Assembly: GCA_003281795.1 (NCBI GenBank)
Contig: QCAW01000002.1
Coordinates: 1 to 64,000, forward strand
Source: Pelagibacteraceae bacterium AG-345-F21
GTDB taxonomy: Bacteria > Pseudomonadota > Alphaproteobacteria > Pelagibacterales > Pelagibacteraceae
Reading direction: 5' to 3'
Length of the DNA stretch: 64,000 nucleotides
The position numbers and the translations under genes are program-made. A model generated the notes under the pieces. That model made no database searches. It was not told the origin of the DNA and worked only from the letters and a program-made list of their open reading frames with translations. Numbering within the stretch: position 1 is the first letter of the stretch; each line of letters starts with the position of its first letter. Below are positions 33,649 through 43,765 of this stretch, one piece after another.

Positions 33649-34782
33649 ATGCTTGAAATTTATCTGCCTATAGCACAAGTAAGTGTAGATATATTTTTAC
33701 TTCTTTTCTTAAGTTTTTCAGTAGGAGTCCTATCTGGACTTTTTGGAGTTGGAGGAGGTTTTTTAATGACACCTTTTCTTATATTTATGGGTATACCTCC
33801 AGTTTATGCGGTACCCAATGAGGTAAATAATATTTTAGCTACTTCAGTCTCAGGATCTCTTACACATTGGTTTAAAAATACATTAGATTATAAAATGGGA
33901 TTATTGATTGTTAGCGGTGGTGTTGTTGGAACACTAATAGGAATTACTACATTTACATATTTTTCAGAAATTGGAAAAATTAGTTTAATCATATCTCTTC
34001 TTTATATGTATTTATTAGCAATAGTGGGAACTCTGATGATTATTGAAGGCGTCAAAGAAGTAGATCAAGCTAGAAAAAAAATTATTATTAAAAAAAAACT
34101 CCATGAGCACAATTGGTTTCAAGGTCTTCCATTCAGAACAAGATTTCCAAAATCAAAATTATATGAAAGCGCTTTAACACCAATTTTATTGGGCTTAGTT
34201 GTAGGGTTTGTTGCAGCAATGATGGGGATAGGTGGAGCGTTTCTTATGGTACCTGCTATGATTTACATAGTAGGGATGCCTGTCAAATTAATACCAGGAA
34301 CATCTTTGTTTGTTACAATTTTTATAAGCGCAATGGTTACTATACTTCACGCTTTTAATTATGGTTCTATAGATTTAACTTTAGTAGTTCCATTAATACT
34401 TGGATCAATCTTGGGTGTTCAATTAGGACAAAAAATAGGTCAATATTTGGATAGCTCTCATTTAAAAACATTATTTGCATTGCTACTTTGCTCAGTTGCG
34501 GTTGCCATTGCTTATGACTCCTTTTTTAGAGATAAAAGTGGTGAAATTTTAAAAGATCAAGTCGTAAAAACTGATTTAAATATTTTTTCTGAATTTACTT
34601 TAAAATTCTCCAATGAGTCACCATTATTATATGGTGCATTTGCTATTCTTCTAGCAATAGTTTTAGGAGCCTTAGCTGCTTGGATGAGAAAATTTATGAG
34701 TCCAATAGTAAAGAAATTATTGAGTGATTTTAGAAATAAAAATCAACCAAAAAAAGAAGAAGTAAAATTTCCTGAAAAATAA
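33649..34782 (+). CDS. TauE/SafE (TSUP) family sulfite or sulfonate exporter
   Basis: The 377-residue membrane protein has the duplicated TSUP core: GVLSGLFGVGGGFLMTPFLIFMGI (about 26-49) and a matching GFVAAMMGIGGAFLMVPAMIYIVG (about 186-209), with a cytoplasmic Lys-rich linker and a C-terminal extra helix. Family members TauE, CuyZ and SafE export sulfite or sulfonates. Lying between the sulfite-consuming apr operon and the sulfite-releasing suyAB genes, it is well placed as the sulfite overflow valve. Confidence 0.85.
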   Translation: MLEIYLPIAQVSVDIFLLLFLSFSVGVLSGLFGVGGGFLMTPFLIFMGIPPVYAVPNEVNNILATSVSGSLTHWFKNTLDYKMGLLIVSGGVVGTLIGITTFTYFSEIGKISLIISLLYMYLLAIVGTLMIIEGVKEVDQARKKIIIKKKLHEHNWFQGLPFRTRFPKSKLYESALTPILLGLVVGFVAAMMGIGGAFLMVPAMIYIVGMPVKLIPGTSLFVTIFISAMVTILHAFNYGSIDLTLVVPLILGSILGVQLGQKIGQYLDSSHLKTLFALLLCSVAVAIAYDSFFRDKSGEILKDQVVKTDLNIFSEFTLKFSNESPLLYGAFAILLAIVLGALAAWMRKFMSPIVKKLLSDFRNKNQPKKEEVKFPEK

Positions 34783-34786
34783 TTCC

Positions 34787-35953
34787 TTAGGCGCTTCTGT
34801 AGAGTTTTGTCATCACGAACTCTTTATGACCCAAAGCTTCTGCACAAGTAAGTCTACCGTTTGCTACTCTTAACATTGTTTTTATTAGTTCATCACCAGC
34901 CTCTGACAAATTCATTTCTCTTGATAAAATTTTTGAAACATCACAATCCACATGTTCTTTCATCAATTTTGCAGTTAAAGGATTTGCTGTAAGTTTTACA
35001 ACTGGTTCAATTGGGTTTCCTATAATATTTCCTTGTCCAGTCGGAAATAAATGAATGTTAAACCCACCAGCTGCTTGTAAAGTAACACACTCTGCTGCAG
35101 CTGAAGAAGTATCCATAAAGTATAAACCTTTACCCTTTTTTGGTTCTTCAGCAGGCTCCAACACATCAATAAACTTTAGGTTTCCTATTTTTTGAAAGTT
35201 TCCAAAAGCTTTTTCTTCGATAGTAGTTAAGCCACCTGCAATATTTCCAGCTGTTGGTTGGCTTTCTGAAAGGTCATCTGTAGCTTCCTTTAAAATAAAA
35301 TCATTATATGCATTCCATGTCCTCATAAATTTATCTTTTGCTTCTGAAGTTGCTCCTCTAGAAGCACAAACTGTTTCTGCTCCAGTTAATTCAGATGTTT
35401 CACCAAAACACAAGTGAACACCATAAGGCTCCAGTTTTTCCATCAAATTTCCTACTGTAGGATTTGATGCTAATCCAGAAGTCGTGTCAGACTCTCCGCA
35501 TTTGACTGATATCCATAAATCACTTAAAGGACATTCTTCTCTTTGTTTTTCAGATGCCCACTGAGAAAATTCTTGAGCCTTTTTTGAGGCTTTCATAATT
35601 GTACCAATATCTCCTGTTCTTTCGATGTGAAATCCTTCAACAGGTTTACCTGTTTTAGCAATAGCGTCTACAATTTTTTTAGTCCATTTTGGCTCAATGC
35701 CTATTACGATTACAGCTGCAACATTTGGATTTTTTCCAGTTCCAATCATAGTTCTAAAATGTAATTCTAGGTCAGCTCCAAATTGAAGCCTTCCATATGA
35801 ATGAGGAAGAGCAATAGTACCTTTAATGTTATTTGCAACTGCTTCGGCACACGCGTTAGAAATATCATCAACTGGAAGAATAATTACATGGTTTCTTGTT
35901 CCTGATCTTCCATTCTCTCTTTTATAACCTAAAAAACTTTTTGGGATTTCCAT
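34787..35953 (-). CDS. suyB: (R)-sulfolactate sulfo-lyase subunit beta (UxaA-family large subunit)
   Basis: The 388-residue protein is of the altronate dehydratase/UxaA C-terminal family: [22 protein letters not shown] near the N-terminus, a [21 protein letters not shown] block (about 168-188) and [22 protein letters not shown] near the C-terminus. Separate small and large subunits of about 95 and 390 residues are as in SuyAB, which splits sulfolactate into pyruvate and sulfite. The sulfonate neighbours support suyB over altronate dehydratase, though the sequence alone cannot exclude another sugar-acid substrate. It ends four bases from the convergent TauE gene. Confidence 0.8.
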   Translation of the reverse strand: MEIPKSFLGYKRENGRSGTRNHVIILPVDDISNACAEAVANNIKGTIALPHSYGRLQFGADLELHFRTMIGTGKNPNVAAVIVIGIEPKWTKKIVDAIAKTGKPVEGFHIERTGDIGTIMKASKKAQEFSQWASEKQREECPLSDLWISVKCGESDTTSGLASNPTVGNLMEKLEPYGVHLCFGETSELTGAETVCASRGATSEAKDKFMRTWNAYNDFILKEATDDLSESQPTAGNIAGGLTTIEEKAFGNFQKIGNLKFIDVLEPAEEPKKGKGLYFMDTSSAAAECVTLQAAGGFNIHLFPTGQGNIIGNPIEPVVKLTANPLTAKLMKEHVDCDVSKILSREMNLSEAGDELIKTMLRVANGRLTCAEALGHKEFVMTKLYRSA

Positions 35954-35957
35954 TAAA

Positions 35958-36245
35958 TTACCATTTTTTTGTTTTTACATTATGAACATGAACATGATCA
36001 CCTTTTTTAATTTCTTTGACAACTTTACCAATATCGTGACCATATTTTAAGATTGTATCTCCTACCTTTAAATCTTTTAGTGCAATTTTATGGCCTAATG
36101 GAACTTCACTTGCAGATGAGACTTTAGTTGATTTATCATTTTCCATGATCCAGGCATTACATTCTTGGCCTTTTTTAGTGGTTTCTATTACAACTACTCC
36201 AACGTTGTCTTTTTCGTCGTGAATAATAAGGTCTGGCTGTGACAT
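35958..36245 (-). CDS. suyA: (R)-sulfolactate sulfo-lyase subunit alpha (SAF-domain small subunit)
   Basis: The 95-residue SAF-domain protein resembles the small domain of UxaA-type lyases: [57 protein letters not shown]. The His-rich end and the GH-I-A-L motif bind the catalytic metal jointly with the large subunit. It directly precedes suyB with a four-base gap and is divergent from xsc, sharing a 73-base promoter region. Confidence 0.85.
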   Translation of the reverse strand: MSQPDLIIHDEKDNVGVVVIETTKKGQECNAWIMENDKSTKVSSASEVPLGHKIALKDLKVGDTILKYGHDIGKVVKEIKKGDHVHVHNVKTKKW

Positions 36246-36318
36246 AAAATATTTAATGGATATAGACTAAATTTTGATATATTTAAAGTATGTTTTTAAG
36301 ATTATTTAAAGGAATTCT

Positions 36319-38100
36319 ATGGCAAAAATGACAACAGAAGAAGCTTTTGTAAAAGTTTTACAAATGCATGGTATAGAGCATGCGTTTGGAATAATAGGTT
36401 CTGCTTTTATGCCTATCTCGGATATTTTTCCAGACGCTGGTATTACATTTTGGGATGTAGCTCATGAAACTAATGGCGGATTAATTGCTGATGGATACAC
36501 AAGAGCGACAGGAAAAATGTCAATGGTTATTGCTCAGAACGGACCAGGCATAACAGGATTAGTCACGCCTATTAAAACCGCTTATTGGAATCATACGCCA
36601 TTACTTTTAGTAACCCCACAAGCAGCAAACAAAACAATGGGACAAGGAGGATTTCAAGAAGTAGAGCAAATGAATTTATTTAAAGACATGGTTTGCTACC
36701 AAGAAGAAGTAAGAGATCCATCAAGAATGGCAGAAGTTTTAAATCGAGTTATTGAAAAAGCAATTAGGGGATCAGCACCAGCTCAAATTAATGTACCAAG
36801 AGATTATTGGACACAAGTTATTGATATAGATCTACCACCGATTGTTAGATTAGAGAGACAAGCAGGAGGTACAGAAGCAATTGATAAAGCAGCAAAATTA
36901 TTATCTGAGTCAAAATTCCCAGTCATTTTATCTGGAGCTGGAGTCGTTATTGGTGGAGCAATAAATGACTGCGTAAAATTAGCAGAAAAATTAGACTCCC
37001 CAGTTTGTTCTGGTTACCAACATAATGATAGTTTTCCAGGTAGCCACCCTTTAGCTGTAGGACCTTTAGGATATAATGGGTCTAAAGCAGGAATGGAATT
37101 AATTTCTAAAGCAGATGTAGTTTTAGCTTTAGGTACAAGATTAAATCCTTTTTCTACACTACCGGGATATGGAATAGACTACTGGCCAAAAAATGCAAAA
37201 ATAATTCAAGTCGACATGAATTCTGACAGAATTGGGCTAACTAAAAAAGTAACCGTAGGAATTTGTGGAGATGCAAAACTAGTAGCACAACAGTTATTAA
37301 ATAAACTATCTCCAAAAGCAGGAGATACAGATAGAAAGAAAAGAAAAGATTTAATTCATCAGACCAAATCAGCATGGCTTCAAAAATTATCAAGTCTAGA
37401 TCATGAGGATGATGATCCAGGTACAGTTTGGAATAAGGAAGCAAGAGAAAGAGATAAAGACAGAATGTCTCCAAGACAAGCATGGAGAGCTATACAGGCT
37501 GGAATGCCAGAGAATGTAATCATATCAAGCGATATTGGAAATAATTGTGCTATAGGCAATGCTTACCCAACTTTTGAAAAAGGAAGAAAATATTTAGCAC
37601 CAGGGTTATTTGGTCCTTGCGGTTATGGATTTCCTGCAATTTTAGGAGCAAAAATTGGTTGCTCAGATACACCTGTAATTGGATTTGCTGGTGATGGAGC
37701 TTTTGGAATAAGTATGAATGAAATGAGTTCGTGTGCTCGAAAAGAATGGCCTGCTATTTCCATGGTTATTTTTAGAAACTATCAATGGGGTGCAGAAAAA
37801 AGAAATTCTATTTTATGGTTTGACGATAATTTTATTGGAACTGAATTAGACCCAGAACTAAGCTATGCAAAAGTTGCTAATGCTTGTGGTTTAAAAGGTG
37901 TAACAGCAAAGACCATGGAAGAGACCACTAAAGCAATAAAACAATCATGTGAAGATCAAAAAAAAGGAATTACAACTTTTATTGAGGTAATTTTAAATCA
38001 AGAACTAGGTGAACCATTTAGAAGAGATGCAATGAAAAAACCAGTAAAAGTTGCAGGTATAAACAAAACTGATATGAAGTCCCAAAAAGTATTAAACTAG
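36319..38100 (+). CDS. xsc: Sulfoacetaldehyde acetyltransferase
   Basis: Xsc is a thiamine-diphosphate enzyme converting sulfoacetaldehyde and phosphate to acetyl phosphate and sulfite. The 593-residue length is typical. HGIEHAFGIIGSAFMPISDIFPDAG..FWDVAHETNGGLIADGY (N-terminal pyrimidine-binding domain with its Glu) and MGQGGFQEVEQM are Xsc-like. The thiamine pyrophosphate motif is GDGAFGISMNEM with RNYQWGAEKRN downstream. It is the meeting point for taurine (tpa, 57208) and possibly isethionate. It is divergent from suyA and its stop overlaps the peptidase gene. Confidence 0.95.
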   Translation: MAKMTTEEAFVKVLQMHGIEHAFGIIGSAFMPISDIFPDAGITFWDVAHETNGGLIADGYTRATGKMSMVIAQNGPGITGLVTPIKTAYWNHTPLLLVTPQAANKTMGQGGFQEVEQMNLFKDMVCYQEEVRDPSRMAEVLNRVIEKAIRGSAPAQINVPRDYWTQVIDIDLPPIVRLERQAGGTEAIDKAAKLLSESKFPVILSGAGVVIGGAINDCVKLAEKLDSPVCSGYQHNDSFPGSHPLAVGPLGYNGSKAGMELISKADVVLALGTRLNPFSTLPGYGIDYWPKNAKIIQVDMNSDRIGLTKKVTVGICGDAKLVAQQLLNKLSPKAGDTDRKKRKDLIHQTKSAWLQKLSSLDHEDDDPGTVWNKEARERDKDRMSPRQAWRAIQAGMPENVIISSDIGNNCAIGNAYPTFEKGRKYLAPGLFGPCGYGFPAILGAKIGCSDTPVIGFAGDGAFGISMNEMSSCARKEWPAISMVIFRNYQWGAEKRNSILWFDDNFIGTELDPELSYAKVANACGLKGVTAKTMEETTKAIKQSCEDQKKGITTFIEVILNQELGEPFRRDAMKKPVKVAGINKTDMKSQKVLN

Positions 38101-38909
38101 TTTAAATCTAAAACAGTAGCTGGATCTAATCTAACTCCAAACCAATTAAGCCTAACATCTAAATGCGGTCCTGTTGATCTTCCAGTAGATCCTACCGTGC
38201 CAATTATTTCTCCTTGTTTTACTTTTTGTCCTTTTTTTACATAAATATCTTTTAGGTGCATGTATAAAGTAGAAATTCCATGTCCGTGATCAAATATCAA
38301 AGTGCCACCGGTATAAAATAAGTTGGGTTCTACCATGGTAGCTGTTCCATCTAACATAGCTTTAATTTTAGTCCCTTCCTTTGCAGCAAAATCCACTCCG
38401 TAATGCGGCCATTTCGGTTTTCCATTTAATATTCGTTGACTTCCATAAACTCCAGTAACTATTGCTTCATCTAGGGGATTAATAAATTTTTTTGTAAAAA
38501 AATTTAAATTGCTTTCTATTTCTCTGGCTTCTACAATTATCTTATTTTCTCTTTTTATTCTTTCATATACTTCTTTAGGAGGAGTGACTTTTTTTTCTGG
38601 AAGACCATCTATTCTTTGAATCTTGTATTTTCTCTTAAAGACTTTTTTTATAATTACATCTGATTTTTGATCTTTTATTATTTGAATAGTTACATCTTTT
38701 TTTCTATCTCTGCCTATACCAAAAGCAAAATAACCTTCTTCAGTGACCAGGATATCTTTTTTATCTATCTTAACTTTTGCTTCAGGACTTGTTTTCCCCA
38801 GAATAAAAGATCCTTGATTAAATTTTCCTTTGAATTCTACTGCAGATAAGTTTTGATTTGAAAAAACAATAATTGAAAATAAAAATATTTTTATTATCTT
38901 GCTGTCCAT
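38097..38909 (-). CDS. M23-family LytM-like peptidase domain protein, likely altered active site
   Basis: The 270-residue protein begins with a signal peptide (cleavage near SAVEF, about residue 24), has an N-terminal beta domain and a C-terminal LytM fold. The first metal ligands are present (PHYGVDFAAKEGT, H and D), and DHGHGISTLYMHLKD follows. The expected HxH pair reads GPHLDVRLNW, giving H-x-D. Loss of one zinc ligand suggests a degenerate, EnvC/NlpD-like regulatory role rather than hydrolysis. It overlaps xsc by four bases at the 3' end. Confidence 0.82.
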   Translation of the reverse strand: MDSKIIKIFLFSIIVFSNQNLSAVEFKGKFNQGSFILGKTSPEAKVKIDKKDILVTEEGYFAFGIGRDRKKDVTIQIIKDQKSDVIIKKVFKRKYKIQRIDGLPEKKVTPPKEVYERIKRENKIIVEAREIESNLNFFTKKFINPLDEAIVTGVYGSQRILNGKPKWPHYGVDFAAKEGTKIKAMLDGTATMVEPNLFYTGGTLIFDHGHGISTLYMHLKDIYVKKGQKVKQGEIIGTVGSTGRSTGPHLDVRLNWFGVRLDPATVLDLN

Positions 38910-39661
38910 CCGCCATCTACCAATAATGAAGTTCCAGTTATCATAGAAGCTGCATCTGAAGCCAAAAAAACTGCAGCAGATGATATTTCAGGTAGTTCAG
39001 CATATCTTCCTAAAGGAATATTACCTAAAACTTCCTTTCTAAAATTTTTATTTTTAAAAAACTTTTTTGTCATTGGAGTAACTACAAACGTAGGAGCAAT
39101 GCTATTAACTCTTACATTGTATTTAGCTAAATCTATTGCCATACCTTTTGTTAGTCCTTCGATACCAAATTTCGTCATATTATAAACACTTCTAATAGGG
39201 CCTCCAACATGACCCATTTGAGAGGACATATTAACTATTGCACCACCAATCTTTTTTCTATTCTTTGTTTGAACCATTTTTAAAGCTACTAAATTAGCAA
39301 CATTGAAAGCAGCAATAGTATTTATCTTAACTACTTTTTCCATGTCTTGCTTACGGATTTTTAAAAAATGTTCAGGGATATTTGTTCCAGCGTTATTAAT
39401 TAAAACATCAATCTTTTGCTGGCTATTTATGACTTGCTTTAGCTGAAGGTAGTTAGTTAAATCGCACACGTAAGTTTTGCATTTAACTTTATGTTTTTTT
39501 GCTATTTTAGCAACAGAGTCTAAATCTTTTTTTGTTCTACTTATTAGTATTAAATTCGATCCAGCTTCTGCTAAAGCTATTGCACAAGCTCGACCCAAAC
39601 CTTTACCTGCTCCGGTAACTAAAGAATACTTTCTTTTTAAATTATATTTTTTTAAATACAT
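38894..39661 (-). CDS. Short-chain dehydrogenase/reductase
   Basis: This classical SDR has 255 residues. VTGAGKGLGRACAIALAEAG near residue 16 binds the cofactor, NNAGTNIPEHF follows, the catalytic part is NMSSQMGHVGGPIRSVYNMTKFGIEGL with Tyr and Lys intact, and MITGTSLLVDGGWTAR ends it. A sulfonate function (such as an HpsO/HpsP-type DHPS 2-dehydrogenase) is possible from the surroundings but not shown by the sequence. It overlaps the M23 gene by 16 bases and follows terC. Confidence 0.82.
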   Translation of the reverse strand: MYLKKYNLKRKYSLVTGAGKGLGRACAIALAEAGSNLILISRTKKDLDSVAKIAKKHKVKCKTYVCDLTNYLQLKQVINSQQKIDVLINNAGTNIPEHFLKIRKQDMEKVVKINTIAAFNVANLVALKMVQTKNRKKIGGAIVNMSSQMGHVGGPIRSVYNMTKFGIEGLTKGMAIDLAKYNVRVNSIAPTFVVTPMTKKFFKNKNFRKEVLGNIPLGRYAELPEISSAAVFLASDAASMITGTSLLVDGGWTAR

Positions 39662-39663
39662 AA

Positions 39664-40239
39664 TTATAAAATCAACTTAAGATCAGTGTATATTAAATCT
39701 ATAGCAACTATTAGTATAGCTAATAAACCAATCCAAGCAATCCACTTATATTTCTTAATCCATTGTGAGATTAAATTAGCTGCTACCGCCATCAAAATAA
39801 TTGACAAAACTAATCCAAAAATTAATAAATGATAATGATGCCCAGCAGCTCCTGCTACTCCTAATACGTTGTCTAAGCTCATAGTAAAGTCAGCTAATAA
39901 AATAGTCCAGATAGCTTTTAGTAAGTTAGATTTATCTATTTTAATATCTTTATTGCTAACTTCTTCATCTTTTATTACGTCTGTATAAAGTTTATAAATT
40001 ACATAAAGTAGAAGAATTCCACCTATCAATCTTAGCCCAGTAATTTGCAAAAGATAAGCTGTAAGCAGAGTTAAAATTATTCTTAAAACCACAGCACCAC
40101 CTATGCCCCAAAAGATAACTCTTTTTCTTTGATTTGGAGGAAATTTTGATGCAACCATTCCGATTATGATTGCGTTATCTCCAGCTAAAATTAGATCTAT
40201 AAAAACTATCTGCGAAAATATAATTAATTGTTCAGACAT
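39664..40239 (-). CDS. TerC/YjbE family integral membrane protein
   Basis: The 191-residue protein has about six helices with IFIDLILAGDNAIIIGM (Asp-containing first helix) and the mirrored LADFTMSLDNVLGVAGAAGH in the second half, the paired Asp motifs of TerC-family proteins. Members have been linked to manganese export and metal protection of secreted proteins; the role here is not determined. It starts two bases from the GMC oxidoreductase gene upstream, on the same strand. Confidence 0.87.
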   Translation of the reverse strand: MSEQLIIFSQIVFIDLILAGDNAIIIGMVASKFPPNQRKRVIFWGIGGAVVLRIILTLLTAYLLQITGLRLIGGILLLYVIYKLYTDVIKDEEVSNKDIKIDKSNLLKAIWTILLADFTMSLDNVLGVAGAAGHHYHLLIFGLVLSIILMAVAANLISQWIKKYKWIAWIGLLAILIVAIDLIYTDLKLIL

Positions 40240-40241
40240 AG

Positions 40242-41849
40242 TTATGAATTCAATATCATGTCTGCTGCCTTTTCAGCAATCATTATAGTAGGTGCATTTG
40301 TATTGCCAGAAGTGATATTAGGCATTATTGATGCATCAATAACTCTCAAATTTTCTATACCTCTAACTTTAAGTTTTTCATCAACAACCGAGTCGTCTCC
40401 ATTTCCCATTTTACAAGTACCAACAGGATGAAAGATTGTTTGGGTATGTTCGCTAGCAGCCTGAACTAATTCTTCATTGTCTGTAATATGTACTCCCGGC
40501 CTATATTCTTCTGGCTCGTATTTTTTAAATGCATCAGTTTCTAACATTATCTTTCTTACAATTTTTAAACTTTTTGCAGCAACATCTCTATCGTCTTGGG
40601 TAGATAAATAGTTCATTTTGATCTTAGGATTTTCTCTACTATCATTACTTGTAATATTTATTTCACCTCTACTAGTAGGTCTTATATTTGCAATAGTGGG
40701 AGTGATACCATCAAAGTCATGCATCTTAGTAGCACCCAAAATATCTGTGCTGATTGGCTGCACATGGAACTGTAAATTAGGTGTAGCTCTTGATAGATCA
40801 CTTTTGAGAAAACCACAAACTTGGCTAGCACCCATTGTCATTGGTCCACTTTGATTAAATATATATTCTAATCCAATTAATAGATTTCCAAATAAACTAT
40901 TAATCTTCCCATTAAGAGATTTTAATCTTTTTACTTTATAAACTGGTCTAAACATTAAATGGTCTTGTAAATTTTTTCCAACCCCCGATAATTCATGTAC
41001 AATTGGTATCCCTAGAGGTTTTAATTTTTTTGAGTCTCCAACACCAGATACTTGTAAAATGTGAGGTGAGCCAATGGATCCAGCTGAAAGTAATATCTCT
41101 TTATTTGCTTTTATTGTTGTTAATTTTCCGTTGTTGTAAAAACTTACACTTATGGCTTTTTTACCCGTGAAATTAATTTTTTGAACATGGGCATTAACTA
41201 TTATCTTTAAATTTGTTCTTTTTTTTATAGGATTTAGATATCCTTTAGCAGCACTACATCGTAATTTTAGTAATTTTTGACGACTTGTAGTAAATTGAAA
41301 ATATCCAACTCCAAAATTATCTCCAGTGTTAAAATCATTAGTTCTAGGAATACCGTATTCTTCTGCTGCGTTTTGAAATTCCTCTAACATTTTTAAATTA
41401 ATCTTTTTATTAGTTACTGTTATTGGTCCATCATCATTATGAAATTCGCTTTTTCCTAACTCGTTATTTTCTGACTTTAAAAAATATGGAAGAACATCTT
41501 CCCAAGCCCATCCAGTATTTCCTTGCTGTCTCCAGTTATCATAATCATTACTTTGACCTCTAATCCAAAGGAGCCCATTTATAGATGAACTTCCACCAAG
41601 TGTTTTTCCCCTTGGATAACGGATTGATCTATTAGCCATTGTTGCATCTTTTTCTGTATGAAAGCACCAATCCACTTTAGGATTATGCATGGTTTTGTAA
41701 TAACCTACTGGAATGTGTATCCAGGGATAAATATCTTTTCCTCCAGCTTCTAATAATAAAACTTTATTTTTTGAATTGGCTGTAAGTCGGTTGGCTAAAA
41801 CACATCCTGCAGACCCAGCACCAATTATGATATAGTCAAATTCTTCCAT
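40242..41849 (-). CDS. GMC-family FAD oxidoreductase (choline dehydrogenase-like)
   Basis: The 535-residue flavoprotein begins [19 protein letters not shown], with [20 protein letters not shown] (about 80-100), [18 protein letters not shown] (the second GMC signature, about 252) and the C-terminal catalytic HPVGTCKMG and [12 protein letters not shown]. The family oxidises alcohols; known members include BetA and IseJ, which turns isethionate into sulfoacetaldehyde. Beside xsc and a TRAP transporter, an isethionate or related sulfonate alcohol is a reasonable guess, choline a safe alternative. It is divergent from dctP. Confidence 0.85.
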   Translation of the reverse strand: MEEFDYIIIGAGSAGCVLANRLTANSKNKVLLLEAGGKDIYPWIHIPVGYYKTMHNPKVDWCFHTEKDATMANRSIRYPRGKTLGGSSSINGLLWIRGQSNDYDNWRQQGNTGWAWEDVLPYFLKSENNELGKSEFHNDDGPITVTNKKINLKMLEEFQNAAEEYGIPRTNDFNTGDNFGVGYFQFTTSRQKLLKLRCSAAKGYLNPIKKRTNLKIIVNAHVQKINFTGKKAISVSFYNNGKLTTIKANKEILLSAGSIGSPHILQVSGVGDSKKLKPLGIPIVHELSGVGKNLQDHLMFRPVYKVKRLKSLNGKINSLFGNLLIGLEYIFNQSGPMTMGASQVCGFLKSDLSRATPNLQFHVQPISTDILGATKMHDFDGITPTIANIRPTSRGEINITSNDSRENPKIKMNYLSTQDDRDVAAKSLKIVRKIMLETDAFKKYEPEEYRPGVHITDNEELVQAASEHTQTIFHPVGTCKMGNGDDSVVDEKLKVRGIENLRVIDASIMPNITSGNTNAPTIMIAEKAADMILNS

Positions 41850-41925
41850 GAATAACTACCTTATAGGTCAGAAATTTATTAATTTCCAATACGTCTGTTG
41901 CAACCTATGGTTTTAACACTTTAGT

Positions 41926-41954
41926 TTGACTTCAAGGCTCTTATCAAGTTTAAT
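41926..41954 (+). promoter_or_regulatory. Probable dctP promoter
   Basis: TTGACT (41926-41931) and TTTAAT (41949-41954) are separated by 17 bases and lie about 30 bases before the dctP ATG. A GTTGCAAC palindrome just upstream in the divergent gap could be an operator. Confidence 0.45.
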
Positions 41955-41985
41955 TTTAGTAATTAACAAACAAAACGGGGGAATA

Positions 41986-43080
41986 ATGAAAAAATTATTA
42001 ACTGTAGTTTTAAGTTTAGCGGTATTTATTGGTTTTTCAATGAGCACTGCAAACGCTAAAACTTTAAAATGTCAGACCGTTCTTAACACAAAAGCTGATG
42101 AAGTGAAGATGTTAAAGGACTTTACTGACACTGTAACAGAATTAACTGATGGTTCATTGAAATTTGAAATTTTACCAGCAGGTGCTGTTGTAGGAGTAAA
42201 AGAAACATTAGATGCAGTTGACAAAGGATTAATCGACTGTGGATTTGCTTGGACGCATTATTGGTCTGGCGATCATCCTGCAGCTATGTTATTTGGTTCA
42301 CCAGTAGCAGGTGGTGGAGTAGGTATAGATAACTTAGCATTCTTATCTTGGTTCCAATATGGTGGTGGTAAAGAATTATACGACCAACTTTGGAAAGAAA
42401 TGGGAAGAGACATAAAAGGATTTATGCTTCAACCTGTAGGTCCAGAAGCTTTAGGCTGGTTTCCAAAGCCAATTAAAGATATGGCTGACTTTAGAAAATA
42501 TAAGTTCAGAACACCTCCAGGAATTCCTGGCCAAACATATAAAGACATTGGTATAGCATCTGTTGCAATGGGTGGTGGAGATATTCTTCCGGCACTACAA
42601 GCAGGTACTATTGATGCAGCAGAATGGTGTTGTCCAAAACCAGATTTAACATTTGGTTTTCAAAAGGTATTAAAACACTATTACCTACAAGGTTTACACC
42701 AAGTAGTAGTAAATGCTGATTTTTATATAACTGGAAAAACTTATAAAAAAATGACTGCTCACGAGAAAAAATCTCTTGAAGTTGCTGCAAACGCTTCGCT
42801 AGCTAAGTCTTTAAGCTACAGAATCTATGAAAATGGAAAAGCTTTAAGAGAACTTACTACTAAGCATGGTGTTATCTTAGAAGATACTCCTTCAGACTAC
42901 TTTAAAGAATATATGGCAGCAGCAAAGAAAACATTGAACAAAAACGCAGCGGATAATAAATTTTTCGCAAAAGTTTACGATTCAATGAAAGAATTTGCTG
43001 ATATTGCTGTACCTTTCTGGAGTGGTGCACAAATGTCTAACGCTAAGCTAGGAATGGCTCACGCAGCGACATTAAAATAG
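41986..43080 (+). CDS. dctP: TRAP transporter solute-binding protein (DctP)
   Basis: The ATG at 41986, behind a GGGGG site, gives 364 residues; an earlier in-frame start has no ribosome site. A signal peptide is present (cleavage after TANAK region). The body has the DctP signatures FKEILPAGAVVGVKETLDAVDKGLIDCGFAW and FPKPIKDMADFRKYKFRTPPGIPG, then ALQAGTIDAAEWCCPKPD, the specificity segment. The substrate is uncertain, DHPS (HpsK-like) or isethionate (IseK-like). It is followed by a strong terminator before dctQ, allowing it to be made in excess. Confidence 0.9.
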   Translation: MKKLLTVVLSLAVFIGFSMSTANAKTLKCQTVLNTKADEVKMLKDFTDTVTELTDGSLKFEILPAGAVVGVKETLDAVDKGLIDCGFAWTHYWSGDHPAAMLFGSPVAGGGVGIDNLAFLSWFQYGGGKELYDQLWKEMGRDIKGFMLQPVGPEALGWFPKPIKDMADFRKYKFRTPPGIPGQTYKDIGIASVAMGGGDILPALQAGTIDAAEWCCPKPDLTFGFQKVLKHYYLQGLHQVVVNADFYITGKTYKKMTAHEKKSLEVAANASLAKSLSYRIYENGKALRELTTKHGVILEDTPSDYFKEYMAAAKKTLNKNAADNKFFAKVYDSMKEFADIAVPFWSGAQMSNAKLGMAHAATLK

Positions 43081-43102
43081 TCACTAAGTAAAGATTATAA
43101 TG

Positions 43103-43137
43103 AAGCGGATCATTTAATTGATCCGCTTTATTTTTTT
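43103..43137 (+). terminator. Intrinsic terminator between dctP and dctQ
   Basis: A perfect 10-bp stem AAGCGGATCA (43103) with TGATCCGCTT (43119), a 6-base loop and the tail TATTTTTTT form a classical intrinsic terminator inside the operon. It lies 22 bases after the dctP stop. Confidence 0.9.
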
Positions 43138-43153
43138 AAAAAAAAAGGAGCCA

Positions 43154-43765
43154 ATGCCTTTAAGAACGAAATTAGATAAGTCAGATGAAATGATCGCTGA
43201 AAGGCGTGGAGGCTCAGGCAAGATGCCAGACGATATGCCATTATGGATGGCGAAAACTATTACATCAATAGATAAATTCAGTAAGAGAGTAGGCAGTGTA
43301 GTTTGTTGGATTTTAATGCCATTAATTTTTGCAATGACTTATGAAGTAATAATGAGAAAATTGTTTTTAGCACCTACAATTTGGGCTTATGACATTAGTA
43401 GATTTTTATACGGAGCTTTATTTATGTTAGGAGCAGGTTATGCTCTTTCCAAAGGAGTTCATATTAGAGCAGATTTTTTATACAGAAATTTTAAAACTAA
43501 AAATCAAGGACTTGTAGATTTTTGGTTATATATTCTATTCTATTTTCCAGGTTTAACAGTTTTTCTTTATATGACTATTGGTTATGTAGGAGAGTCTATA
43601 CAAAGAGGAGAGAGGGGAATGGACACGACATGGATGCCATATATGTGGCCAATTAAATCATGTCTACTTATAGGAATAGTTTTTCTTTTAATCCAAGGTA
43701 TTTCAGAATTATTAAAAAGTTATTGGGCTGCCAAAAAAGGTGAATGGCCTGGAGAAACTAAATGA
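43154..43765 (+). CDS. dctQ: TRAP transporter small membrane subunit (DctQ)
   Basis: The ATG at 43154 follows AAGGAG and gives 203 residues; a TTG at 43118 lies within the terminator stem. An N-terminal ~45-residue cytoplasmic extension precedes four helices. The EVIMRKLFLAPTIWAYDISRFLYGALFMLGAGYALSKGVHIRADF block is typical of DctQ. It forms the inner-membrane complex with DctM. The dctM start overlaps its stop. Confidence 0.9.
   Translation: MPLRTKLDKSDEMIAERRGGSGKMPDDMPLWMAKTITSIDKFSKRVGSVVCWILMPLIFAMTYEVIMRKLFLAPTIWAYDISRFLYGALFMLGAGYALSKGVHIRADFLYRNFKTKNQGLVDFWLYILFYFPGLTVFLYMTIGYVGESIQRGERGMDTTWMPYMWPIKSCLLIGIVFLLIQGISELLKSYWAAKKGEWPGETK

Noticed and set aside
43118-43153. TTG start for dctQ
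   Set aside because: It lies inside the terminator stem and poly-T tract; the ATG at 43154 has an AAGGAG site.
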